Positions 1 through 13,000 of a stretch of DNA of 64,000 nt are shown here, piece after piece. Below the pieces are notes generated by a model that saw nothing but the letters and a program-made list of their open reading frames with translations, was not told where the DNA came from and made no database searches. Position 1 is the stretch's first letter. The number at the start of each line of letters is the position of its first letter. The DNA is from Linepithema humile (taxonomy: Eukaryota > Arthropoda > Insecta > Hymenoptera > Formicidae): positions 34,148,764-34,212,763 of the forward strand of contig NC_090129.1 in assembly GCF_040581485.1 (NCBI RefSeq). Direction: 5' to 3'. Position numbers and translations under genes: made by a program.

Positions 1-3000
1 CCCTTGGGACATAAGAGCAAATTGAAAGGAAGGGAAATTATCGGGTTCTGAAACGATTTTGCCTTTGGGCCGTCAGTCGACGTAGCTGGCAGTGATTAAA
101 TGACGGCAATGGATCGACGACCGCGTAAAATCAGCAGAGCCAATTGCGCCCGTCGTAATGGCAGTTAAGGCCTGCGGTTCGAAGTAAAGTCATCAAGTAA
201 GCGATAAATCTTGCCGAATATATAGGGCGCTCTCCCCGGACACGCCGCCAGTATCGTATTCCAAACGAAGCCGCTTCCTCGCGCAAATTAATCTCACCGT
301 CTAATTAATTATTCAGTTATCACGCGACGACTATCTCGGGGGAGAATAGGCCGAACCTGTCCGGGTTCATCGTTCACCTGACTGCCGACGTGCATAGCGC
401 TATTACATTGCAGCTGCAACTGCATACGTCCGTTCGTGAATGGGTATATTGAATCAATACGTTTACTCATGTCGAACCTAAAGATGTTTGACATATTGGC
501 CACGTCGGACTATTTATGGCCTTTAATTTTGCTTTGAGAGATTCGAATTCATGGCGACAGTTGGACACCATAAATCTGCAGAGGAAATTTTATTGCATTG
601 GAGAAACAATTAGAAAAAAAAACGAGAACATAAAGAGTTCAACATTACAAAATTTTAAGTCTGATTAAAAATTTGAGAAATAATATTTTAAGATTTTTAA
701 TTATTTCTCTGTTATTTTTTAAAGTCATATAATAAATTCTGCGTATTATTTTCGACAAATCAAAATTCAAAAAATTTGTTTACTTTTCTTCTTCCATTTG
801 TGAAAATAAAAAATAAAAAAATAAAAAAGCAATGTATAATCAAAATAAAGTGTAGTAAATTAAATAGTATAGTAAATTAATTTTTAATTAATATAAAATA
901 ATAAAGTACTTTCTCTGTGTATATAATATGGAATATTTTGTATATAAATACGCAGAAAATAATAGCTGCGCGTTTTCGAATCATCTAAAAGAAAATATTC
1001 CAACCATTTAAATTCAAATTTCGATAAAACAACGCAAATATACGTCAACAATGGATTGTACAATTTTCCAATAAAATTTTGCAATCTTCCATTGAGGCAG
1101 AAAACTGGTTTTAACATGTCATACTCTGAGCGGAGGATTAAGAGATACAAACGAATATACAGAAATCCTCTTTTTTAATACTAAAAAAATATTTTTAGTA
1201 AAATACAATTTAAAGGACGTATCACTCTTTTAGGGATTTGTGGATTTATGAAGATTTATTTGCCTTGTTATCTTGTTTTCCTTATACTGCGGCTAAAATG
1301 CATTAATATTTTCAAATCTACCTTTATTTGTCTCCCGATATTTTTGTTATCCTTTATCAGTGATAATTTAGTTCCAAAATCTCTTTTTTACATTTTAAGA
1401 ATCTTATATGACATAACTGCATGTCACACAGAACATCCTTTAGTTTTTCTATCTAGCTCGTATTCTCTCCTCTATATTCCTCTTTATCCTGCTATCTCTC
1501 TTTTTATATTTTAAGACATTTTTCTTCTTCTTTATCGTCGATGGTTTAGCATCGGATTCTTTCGCGTTCTAGGATCCTAAAAGGAAATACATCGTGTTGC
1601 GGGATATTCCGAGGTCGTAACAGTTCGAGCGCCAATAAGAGATAGAAATGGCTTCAGCGCGAAAACGCTATCACTCGCATTTCGCATATGCACATATAAA
1701 GTACACGTAGGGCGCCATCATACAAGGTGTCCTCGCGTATATGCGCGCACGAAGTACAGCGCATTTCCATTTTATCTCGACCCTGGGGCTGCCTGCACCT
1801 GCTAGAGTCTCTTTTGTTTCTTGCCACCGACGCTGCAACTAAAATAGCGTCATGTCATCCCACCGTTTCATCCTCCTAACTTCTCTCCCTTATTCTGTAT
1901 CTCTTTGCAGACCATTGTAGCTTCATGATGACTTTTAGTTTGAAAATTTTATTAAAAGTTAACCACATTTTCCCGCGACAAGGCCAACTATGATATAATC
2001 AAAACTGTCGCAAAAAAAACGATAGAAAATATATTATACGTATAATTAATAACAAAGTGTATCCAATTTGAATTACTAAAAGAAGTAAAAATTATTTGAA
2101 AGCAATAAGAATTTAAACCGGGGCGTTGAGGTTAGAAGTTCACTCCAACTGGAAATACTTGAATGGCTCTTAAGGTGTCGCGTGCACCTTTTGTGGAAGC
2201 TCGTTACTAAGACGCCAGCGGTAAGAGAAAAACAGTGAGCATACTTCTCGAGAATCGAAGTCGGAAGCTCCAACTAAAGTTTGTTTTAAACGATCTATAA
2301 TTTGTAGCAAAATTTAAAGTATTTATAATCTTAGTGGATTTTTATAAAATTTTATATCGCAGATAGATATTTTGTACGTATGCGTATTCTGCTTTTCCAA
2401 ACGTTTTCTGTGTTACGCGGCACATAAAATTATACATAGAATTTTATCTGAAATTTTATTAAGCGAACTCTACACGGGTCCTGCAAACCCTAGATCTTTT
2501 ATATATTCGAGTCGGTTGGTCGGTGTTATGTTACGCTTACGCGATTCTTATCTGTTTTATCGCGTTTACCCGTAATTATTCGGAGCTTGCGGCGGAATAA
2601 CAAATAGATTTCTCGCTCTACACCGAGCTTTTTCCTTTACCCGTCTGTTTTGCGGAATAACGACAGCGGTTGCCGCGTACTGCAAGTACGCTACTTTCCA
2701 GCGACGTTTAAGGCAGCAAGAAAGCCGACCACCCGCTATATCCTCCTAGGAAGAGACGCATTAGTGTCTACCGTGCTTTTTCCTGCCTCGAAACGATTCT
2801 GCTTCCCAACGGAATGGGACTTGTTTTGGCACTTGGCCGCAGATAAACGTTTCGGTTTCGTGCACATTTCATCTCTTGAAAATCCAAATTATTCCCTGCC
2901 CGAATTAATTACTCGGCACATTTTCGCGAGCGCTGCCCATGCCATTTATTTTATAATTAACGAATTAAAAATAATAAAGTCAGCAGTAAAGTATTATAAT

Positions 3001-3546
3001 TCCCGGTGCGCGAAGCAAAGAAGAGACATTGCCAAGCAGGAAGTTTGCAATTAATGAACACCGGAGCGGATTAGAAAACAGGATATCGAGTAACACAATA
3101 AGGATAGCGTAACGGGAAAGGTTGAAGTGCTTATCCCGCATTATTTGAAAACCATAAACTTGTCGAGCTTACTCTTTCTATCTCTCCCTCCTTCTCTTTC
3201 TCTCTTCTATCGGGCGTTCTCCAAACGCGCCCTCCAAATGCACCCCCCTTCCCCCCTCCGGCCGAGGGTAAGTAGTGGTCGGCTCGCAAATTAACAAATC
3301 GACCGACGAACCGACCGCGGCTTTAAACCGTAACAGCGGAGAGTGCTTTTATAGCCTCAAGGGGGAAAGGGGAATGACAAGGACAAGGGAGGGGGTGAGT
3401 CCAGGGTGAGAAAGAGAGAGCTGCGGCACAATAAAAAAGGGTACCGCGGTGATATCTACGAAATACACCGGCGTCCAGTAATCCCGCAATCTTTCCCCAA
3501 CACCGCAACCGCACACCCTCTGCCTCTTTTTGCACCTCCATCCCCC

Positions 3547-3582
3547 CTCTCTCTCTCTCTCTCTCGCTCTTACTCTCTCTCT
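3547..3582. repeat. CT/GA microsatellite
   Basis: An interrupted (CT)n tract after a C-run, within a CT-rich stretch that begins near 3170. The strand asymmetry creates several spurious open frames on both strands. Confidence 0.9.
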
Positions 3583-4026
3583 GTGGGTATTACCGAGCTG
3601 GGAGGTCCGCCACCTCTCCAATCTGCCAACTGGAAAGCCGCTGGAACGGTAAAATAAACAGAATCCCCTTTCGGTCCGCACTTCCATCCCTTTCCCCTAC
3701 TATCATCCACGCCGTTCTGCAGAATTATGACATAAATTGCGAGGTTGATCTTGGGTTTGCGCGACGCGAGGAGTTTATTGCGTATCAAACCGTGTTTCGC
3801 AAACATACAGTTAAATAGAACTTAGGTTCAACTCTTTGAGAGCGAGATGCTTAAAAACAGCAATTATCAGAAGTGCTAGATTCAACACGTCCTCTCGGCG
3901 TTGCAGATTTATTAATTAAAAGATTTTGCGATTACAAAAGTGTCATATGTATATAACAAAAAATTTCAAGTTTTATATATATAAATAATCCAATTACTCA
4001 TTAATTAAATACTAAGATAAAATTTA

Positions 4027-4044
4027 TTTTTTTTTTTTTTTTTT
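4027..4044. repeat. T18 homopolymer
   Basis: Eighteen consecutive T in AT-rich DNA. It might be a retroposon tail on the minus strand, but no element is visible beside it. Confidence 0.85.
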
Positions 4045-4287
4045 AGTTAAAAAGTATTTATTTTGATAAAATTTAAAGAGAAAAACATGTCATCACTTAT
4101 TACGTTGATGAATAATATAGATCACAAATATTAATACAAATATTGCAGCATTGATCTACATTTCACTACATAATGTTACAATAATTTAGACATGTCAATT
4201 ACCCTTTCACCTTTGGGGCCACGAGGATTGACAAACTACGATTGAAAACAACCATAGATCGATATTAATTACCATAGCTCATAGCTC

Positions 4288-4327
4288 ATTTGCAATAATA
4301 ATGGGGCAGCTTATTTGCAATAATAAT
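4288..4327. repeat. 25-bp period duplication (ATTTGCAATAATAAT twice)
   Basis: The exact 15-mer occurs at 4288-4302 and 4313-4327, preceded by a doubled ATAGCTC. A small tandem duplication. Confidence 0.8.
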
Positions 4328-5063
4328 ACAGGTATATTTACATTAGTAACAGAATGTGAATACTGACCTTATAGAAACACCGACAACACAATAGAATGCT
4401 TTGCATTTCGCGAGGTATATGGCGCCTCAAAATCCACGCAGAGGCAGACTAGTAAAACATTTGTAATTAATCCGAAATCGATTTTAACGCGAAATAATTG
4501 AAATAATTATATTCATGCGAAAATTATGAACAAAATTTCAAAAGCTATTGAGTGAAATTAATAATGCAAGAAGAATTAAAAAGTCAAGTGTGCGGCAAGA
4601 GCTGAACGAACATTTTCCAAATTCAAGAAAATTTATTTCTCAATTAAGTATTTTCATTCTTCATACATTTCTTTCTAAATTCTTAAAAAATAGGTAACTT
4701 AATTTTTTTATATATAACTTATATTTTTTAAATTATAATTTATATTATATTATTTACAGCATCGCACTGATTTTATTCCAGTTTGATCGAAATAAAATTT
4801 TTTTATACTTTGAACTAAATTCTGGGGTGTCTTGTTAAAATTGATAAATCCATAATTGCCTGCACCTCTTAATCTGTCCGTCAGCTCTCTGAATCTCCGT
4901 GAAATTTCGAAACAACAACAAATCGGTGTCCAACGATTACGATCACCAGCTTTTGAAAAACATTTTTTTCCAAACTGCACAAAAATATTTTCACGAATGG
5001 TACAATAGAGCGGTTCTCATAACGAGCGCGAATCAACTCGCATATGCACCAGCTGGCTCATGC

Positions 5064-5102
5064 GTTCTCTTTTCTCTCTTTCTCTCTCTTTCTTTTTTTT
5101 TT
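5064..5102. repeat. CT/T-rich low-complexity tract
   Basis: TCTCT and TTTCT runs ending in a T tract. Confidence 0.8.
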
Positions 5103-6651
5103 ATTATTGCGTAAAAATGGACCGTGAGATTATTGCTGTCTATTCGATGTTTGATAATGCGTTGAAAAAGCAACAGCAATACAAAAATAATCTTTGGGAT
5201 ACGTTCTCTGATATTGTTTACTTTTCGTACTTTTTATTTTCAGATCTCAAACACTATCTACTTTTTAACTTTCTATTTATTCAAGTTCTTAAAAATTAAA
5301 AGGTTGCTTTTAAAAATGCTGCTATCTATTTCACGCTTTAAATTCACTCTTTAAATATGCAAATTGAATGAATTATTTGTTATGCAACGACCAAAATTTT
5401 GATGCATGCTAAAACAGCATTCGTTAATAAACAATTAGCTTTGTTACTGAAATGTTTGCACAATTACATACAATACAATTATTTTACATACAACACAATT
5501 TCGAAAATGTAGTTTACGTTCTCTTCCTCCGCGCCAGTGCTTTATTAATTTTTGGATTGCGCATTTATTGCATTTTCATGGAATATTCTATGTGTCCAAG
5601 TATTGTTTTTGCAAGCAACTTGTATAAACATTTCGTAATAATAAATAAATAATTTTAGTTGAAGCTACTTAGTAAATGCGAAGTCGGTTCTTCTTTTAGA
5701 GTTATTGCAATATGCAAATGGCCACATCCGGACCACGGCGGAAGACGATAATGCGGGGTGTCGGGTGAACTCGCATAAAAATTATTATTTCCTGATTACG
5801 GGCGGGTCTGAATTTTAATTAAAGGCCCGATGGCGCTGCGATTCATTATGCAGAATGAAATATGCATTGTATATACTGACTGCCGCACGAACGTCCGGGA
5901 TTTATCGCCAAGTCGGCGACAAACGCCGAGGCGCAAGACATTGTAAATTGCATTTTGCATAGCGCACTCGTTCCCTCACACTTTGTTATCAACCCAGCCT
6001 ACCTAATCCAATCTAATTAAAAATAAATAAACAAACCTAATTGAAATCTAAACTCGTCCTAATCCAATTCTAATTCCGGCCTGATCTCGACTTAGCTTTA
6101 ATCTTGAAAATAAATCCTCAAAGATAAAAATAATCCCTGTAATCTAAAATTCCGGCCTAAGACTCGCAAAAACTTAAGTTTCCAGCCGGTGAATGGAAAA
6201 CCGAAAACGCGGTAAGACCTAAGTTTACGGCGGCGGATGAACAGACAACACAAAAAGAAACCGAAACATTTCAGAAACTAAAGCAAATAGAGAGGCGGCC
6301 GTGATCTTCTTTGAAAGATCTCGAAAAGTAAAGGGACTTTTTCGATTCCAAAATTAATTAAAAATGTTCTTTCACTTTTTCGCCCTTTTTAATATGTACG
6401 ATTATTTTCTACATAAATTTATACGCATTTTGTCATGCGTGCGTGCGTATATTCATGCTTGCGCGTTTATTTCGTTAACAGGTAACATAAGACAAAATAA
6501 GTTTGCAGCAAAGTAGAACTTGCGGCAATAGCGAAAGTGATTTGGGGTCGGGCAGAGACTCCAGGAGAGCGAGTGAAAGTGTTTTGGACTCAGGTAGGAA
6601 CCCTGGTTGGGAGTTGGCTGAATTGTGTGAGGGACTTATGACCTAATTAAA

Positions 6652-6693
6652 GATCTCTCTCTCCCTCTGTCTATCTTTCTCGCTCTATCTCTT
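6652..6693. repeat. CT-rich microsatellite
   Basis: Imperfect (CT)n with ATCT interruptions. Confidence 0.75.
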
Positions 6694-7000
6694 GTCAAAG
6701 TAAATCTTTATCTTACGACATTGACAATATACTATTGACTCGCTTGTTATCGTCTTTCCGCCAAACACAACATTGCATACTACTGTAATATTCAATTTTC
6801 TATTTACGTTCGTTCTTTTTTCATCATTTTGATGCTGTAATAAGAAAGTTTATTTCCAATCTTATTTTATTAAATTAACTTTAAATAATATTAATCAACT
6901 ATTTGACTGATTATAAATTGTTTAATGAATTATTATGCGCTAGTAATGTTCGATGCATCTTATCCGAAAATGTAAAAGCATTAATGCGCGCACGACAGCA

Positions 7001-10000
7001 TAATCTTATCTCTTTAAGCAACTTCGAATGACTATAGAGAAGTGTATTAGCAGCGCAAGTTTCTGTCGCTCGGCAGAGGCTACAATTTCAGCGACACACA
7101 GGGTTATGCACTGTCGGTGGGTTTTTGCCGAACGTCAACCGGCAACACCATTAATTGGTCGTGGCCGATGTCTCTGTCACTAACGATGATTAGCTATACG
7201 GGGTAGTGTAATACGAGCAGATAGCACGGGGGCACGAGCATTAGTACACGTTACCGGGCAATGAGACTCGGAACCACTACAAGCTGTTGCCGAATTACAC
7301 CAACGGCAATCCCGCTGACCATCAGACCGTGCGAGCGAGCGCAGTTAGACAAATTATGTTGGTACGTGCTCGTGTTGTCGCGCTCCACCTCCCCCCCTCC
7401 TTTCTCTTTTGCACCCTCCCTCTCGCCCCCGTCGACCTGGCTTAATGCGGATTTCACGCAAAATTTAATCTCACCCCATCCCGAACGGAGCTAGTGTTGA
7501 ATATGTTTGAACGTTGCCGATCCGCGACTGTTTTTCCATTACGATCGATCTCATGCTTTCTTTTTTTAAAGCAATTCAGTTTCTTGCTTTAAATATTTGA
7601 GTTGCTCGTTTAAGCGCAATTTCTGCTGAGCAGAAAAGTGTAATTAAAAAAAAAAATTTGCACAAACATGCTTGCAAGTTTAGACGTGCTTCGTGGTTTA
7701 GCCGATCGATTAAAGCAACAAATTGCGAGAACGGGCAATTATCGTTTTGAAGTTCCTTAAGTTTATAGTTGAGCGTAAAATCATAACCCAGAGCTATAGC
7801 TATATCTCGTATATCCAGTGTGCGCTTTTATGAAGGAATAACTGCCCGGGCCTCCGCGAATCAATACGTCGTAACCATTCGATAGATAAAGATGGTAAAT
7901 GATGGCAGGAATAAATGTTTCTCTCGAAAGATGTACTACACAGTCGCGGAACTTCGTAAAAATCTGAAATTTATATATGTAGTAGTTTTCGTAAATCTTC
8001 GCTTATCATTTTTACTCGAATAAAGTTCCAGTTTCATAAGAAATTTTAATTAATTTTTTACGCTCTAAACAATGTACAGATGATTTTATATTGTTATCCA
8101 CAAAAATTTATAATTAATTAGTTTCTATAATTTATTTCTATTAATCTTTAGAGTCGCACATGTTTTTTGAGCTTTGTAGATTTTTGCTCCTTTCAAATCG
8201 TGGATTTTATAATTAATTTTAATTTTTTTTTTCCATGCTGAACAATGTTCAAACGTTTTGCAAATCGTTTCATTATTTGCAACAATTTTTAATTACTGCG
8301 ATAACCTCTACTAATCTTTATAGTTATACATTATTTGTATCGTTATAATTATATAATGTTTAAAAAGTTTTTATTGGGTTTTTTTTTTACCGGGTTTGAA
8401 ATTGTCTGTTATTTAAGATTTTGTTAAACTATTGTTTCTGCTTGTTGCCTCTTACATCGGAAAATATTTTGAGGAATTGTCTCGGGATCGAGAAATCCAC
8501 GAGTTGACCGAGATTCATAGAATAATCCAGCAGATTATTTCGATCTCGGCTGATACTACGTGGTAGTTATACTCGTGATAGTATTTCGGTGGTTTTATTG
8601 CGGGAGACAGGCACAAATCGCCGTGGGGGCTTGGCAAGCCTTTTCTTCTTTCGTCTCCCTCGTTGCCAACTCCCTTTATTCCTTCTCTCTCTCTCCCTCT
8701 ACGACGATTTTATCGTCCCATGCCACTTCCAGCGAAAGAGGATTGAGATTATCTGAAACCAGAGCGGCATGGTCACGTACGATGCTCTCCTCCTCTCTCT
8801 CTCTCTCTTTCTTTCTCTCTTTCTCTCTGTTAATAATCTTTTAATTATCTTGTTTATCTTGGCGGCGACAACGATTTCCGCCGAGCAAAATCAGCGAAAC
8901 TGTTCCCTTAAAATTTTCCGGCAATATCCAGCGACAAAAATGAATATGCATCGACTCGCGTGGGATGTTTGTGTCCCGTCATGTAAACGTTCCACGATTT
9001 TGAACAATTGATGATGCGCGGCTAGCTAAAAATATCTTCAAACGTAGAAGGTACATACATTCGTGTATGAACAAGTAAAAATACTGAACATTTAATTAAA
9101 CATAAACTTGATACCAGACTAAAATAAATGTTTTAATGACAATAAAAAAGAACTTTCTCAATATAAAAAATTTGAAAATTTTCTTTCATTAAAATGTTTG
9201 TAAAAATTAAAATTTAAAAATGCAACCATCCTGATGTTGGAAAAAATTCGACTTTCAAGTTTTTCAATATTTTTATACAAATATATTTAGACATTCAAGA
9301 TTTCATAGAATCATTTAATATAAATGTAGACATTTCTACATTTTGGGTGATAAAAGTAATGTAAAAATGTGATTATTCTTTGTTTATTTTTTGCTATTAT
9401 TGATTTGCCATAATATTTGTCATTTTACGAATTTTACAATGAAGTAATTTTTTTTTATTACCACGTTTAATGAAAGAAATCTTAAAATTTATTTTCGGAA
9501 ATTTTATGCGCGCGCACAGCAGATACGTCTATATTCGACGGAATGTATCGCTTACAAAGAGATTTTGCACAAAGCCTTGTCCCAGGTTAGAAAGCGCTTA
9601 ATCGAGAGCTTTTCTTCGCGGTAGCCTTCCTGGCGCAGATGGAGATTGGTTCCTTTGAAATCGGGCACGTAGAACATCGGTAGTGACGAAATTTGAGTCT
9701 CGTAATATAAAGTGAGTCCGCCTCAGTGCGGAAAGGATCCGATTTCGTTTACATTTCAGCATAAATTAAGATTACACGGCTGATTTTGTTATAAGCTCAA
9801 AGAAGAATAGATTTTATTACTATTATATATACGATAATCTAATTAAACATGAGCCCGGCATTAAATTAAGACAAGGGCGCACTTTGATGGTGAGAAAAAA
9901 AAGAATTTTATGTAAACGTGAGTGATTTTTCATAAAATTTTGACGGAAATTTAACTTTAGAAATGCAAAGTATTTAAACGTCAACATTTTGGAGGTATAC

Positions 10001-13000
10001 AAGTTGTGGATGTGCAGGGTTTCATTAAATCTATACATTCAATATAAATATAGAAATTCCTACGCCGAGATTCCGGGTTTAATCACCGAAACATTCCAAT
10101 CGAAGATCCACACATAGCGGAACATCTGGACTCAAATTCCCAATAGCTGGAATTCCGAAAATTCTGAAGGCTTTTAATCCGTTGTATTCTTTTTCCAAAC
10201 GATATGGCTATTTCTATGCAGTTATTATTATCAATTGGACATCTTGGATAGGATCCAAGGCACCGAGAGCCCTGACACACGAAGATGACGTGTTCGGTGA
10301 GAAACAATGTGAATGGCGGTGCGCAGTTCGAACATCGTCGACATATAACGATGTTATCGCTGCGTCAGACAGTTATGCGGAATTTACGCGGGGTAAACAG
10401 GAGACTGCAGCCATGTAAGTGAAATATACCCTCGGCAATGCTGCGGTAGGCACCGTCGATACGTTCATCACTAAATCGCCAACATGCATTTTCGTTTGCC
10501 GCATTACTCCCAAAGCCGATTATATTGTAAAATACGCATTAAACGTAGTTTACATAAAGCGAGTGTGAAAGAAAACGCGGTAAAATTTTATTGAAAGTAA
10601 CCTAACTTAGATATTGCTCTATTTTGCATATTTAGTTTTTGTGTGATTTTCAACATATTGTCGTTTTAATTAATCTCCTGTTTTTTTTTTAATTGTTTCA
10701 TCTGACTTTTACAACTTGTAATATCTTAGCCAGCTTTAACTTAATTTCTAAAGCAGCCTACGATCAACTTCTTACTGAATAGCTGCTAAAATATTTCGAA
10801 AGAAATAATCAATTTTGATGAAATACTTTTATTTCTTTTTATCGCGAAAAACATAGACATTTGAATTTATAGCGTCTCGAATTTTCGTGAATTTTTGGAT
10901 TCAAAAATCTTGGTGCTTTGGGTCTTATCGAGTCATTATCAAATTATTTAATGGATTATAAAAACTGTAGGAAAATAACTACATATTCTGGAAAAAAATG
11001 CAATAAATTGTAAGTTTTCGTAAAATTGGAAACTTTATCATGCCTTTCAGAAAATATAAGCTATTAAATCGAAAATGTTCATGAGTAACCAAACGTTACA
11101 TCATTAATTTATCGATCGGCTTTGATGATACATATACATACATACGGTGCCCGCTAAATCCGATCATCATACTGCTTTGTTAATCGGGCTGAAAGGTTGT
11201 ATGGAAACATGAGGCGAGAATCAGATGGTCGGCGTTAAATGCGGCGAGAGAATACCGGTTGACCTCATCGATAGAGGAATTAGGTTCGACGTGATAAATC
11301 ATTTAGCTTTATATGCAAATCGCGAATGAGCAATTCTGTGAACCGTCGACCGCAATTCTCCGCGACGTCTTTTCCCGCTGCGAGAAGATTGCCGCGGCAA
11401 ATCAGGCGTGAATAATACTCCAGAAGAAAGCTATTTTATCGAGCGAATCGCCGAGACGGTATCAAAACCAAACGATGAAATACAGTGTGTCTCGGACCCA
11501 TCTTTCAACTAAACTTCCACCGCAACCGTCTTTTAAATATACTTTTATGCATCAATAGTGAGACTTCATTTTTCCACAGCTGAGTCTTTGCGAAAGAATC
11601 TTTTTTACTTTCAAGATTTTCGTTCTTAGCGTTGCAAGTCTCGCTAAAAAAGTTTCACATTTCTAAACCACATTTTAAGATGTAGCGCATATATTCTTAA
11701 CTTGAATACTCTTTATATATTTTCAGCGTTTAGCTAATCTCGCACCTAATTTTCAACACATTGCCTTCTTAATTGGTCTTTCTTGCCTCTTTAACCGATT
11801 CGAAACCTAACTTTCACAACTCAAAACTAACACCCACCCATCGAAACTAATTAATTCGATCAAACCACGACGCCATCCTGGCGAAACGGTGGCAGTGTGC
11901 AAGCACGTGGCCGCAAGCCCCGGGTGCACCCTAAAATTCCTGCTAGCGAGGTCGGCGACGATGCGGTTAGGCGTGTTGGAGGATATCGGAGGTCGACGGT
12001 GGAGCGAAGGGGGGACGCGGAAGGAGGAGAAAGATCCGAACATACGTGTCCGGAGTTACAAGCAGAGAGGATAAACGGCTTGACATATTAGTTAGTAGCT
12101 CCGGTAGAACGAGAAGCCAGCCATATCAAATCGGAGTCCCGAAACAGCTCGACGGTCGACTAACTCACCACTAACTTCTCCCTGTTTTGTTCTCTAGGAT
12201 CCGCTGTGCGCGGCACGAACGTGAAGTGGATAAAATCGCAATGTCGCTCCATCGACTAGACTCCAATCTGCTGGATATGCTACAAGAGTTATACTACCGG
12301 CGTTCTCTTACTGCATTCCTGTCGGAGGGAGCAATATTATTTGAAATTTTAGTTCCCAGTTTCCGTACTTTCTACAATTTTGTGGTGGATTGCGAATCAT
12401 TTTTGTCTTCTCCTTGCCTTGAGAGCACTAAGATTTATTTTTGTTAGGAGCACAATAATCACAAAACTCTGACACTCTGACTGATATTAATATTACAATA
12501 GAATGTAAGATTATTCAAGGATCAATTGCGACCTCTTCAGCCTTTATAATCTATTTTACTGTTGAAATTCTTAATTTAATCCGAGATTATAATTCTATAA
12601 TAATAAGCTTCTAGCTAACAGATTAGATAAATGCAATATGAAATTCGCATATTCTTCTTTTTAATGCATATTTTTAATTACGTGTAACGATGATTCCAGA
12701 ATGCCTTTTTTATTTCTTTTCTTTTTTGAAACATAAGTAACTTGAAATTAATTAAAATCGAGGAAATTGCAATTGAGATTTTTGTTAGCTTTGCAAACAA
12801 GTAGATTAAACCATTGTTACGCTGAATACTTTAAATTTGAAGGAGATTTCTGAAAGTAAGTACAAAGTAAATCTCGTATAAGAACAAAAGAGGTCATTCC
12901 GGTTCAAAGGGTCTGCAACTTTTTCAAGAAATTACAAGTCTCATGCATCACCTGTTATCAGGTTTCACGCACTCATAACAGCGCTCGCCGTAAAACACGC

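Larger units (their letters stand above)
1..7000. other. No gene seen: mosaic non-coding DNA, presumed neuroligin intron or 5' flank
   Basis: GC-richer patches at about 1-560, 1540-1900, 2600-3730 and 5700-6650 alternate with AT-rich DNA. Open frames here (longest at 2650-3054) have no recognisable domain and no convincing splice context. Nothing else is supported. Confidence 0.6.

Noticed and set aside
2650..3054. 134-codon frame beginning with TTG
   Set aside because: Non-ATG start, no splice support, no recognisable domain.
3247..3272. Strong donor-like GGGTAAGTA
   Set aside because: The preceding sequence is a C-rich low-complexity tract without an identifiable exon.
10182..10418. 78-codon frame ending at a donor-like CATGTAAGT
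   Set aside because: Tempting as an exon, but the protein matches nothing in the neuroligin N-terminus and no acceptor pairs with it.
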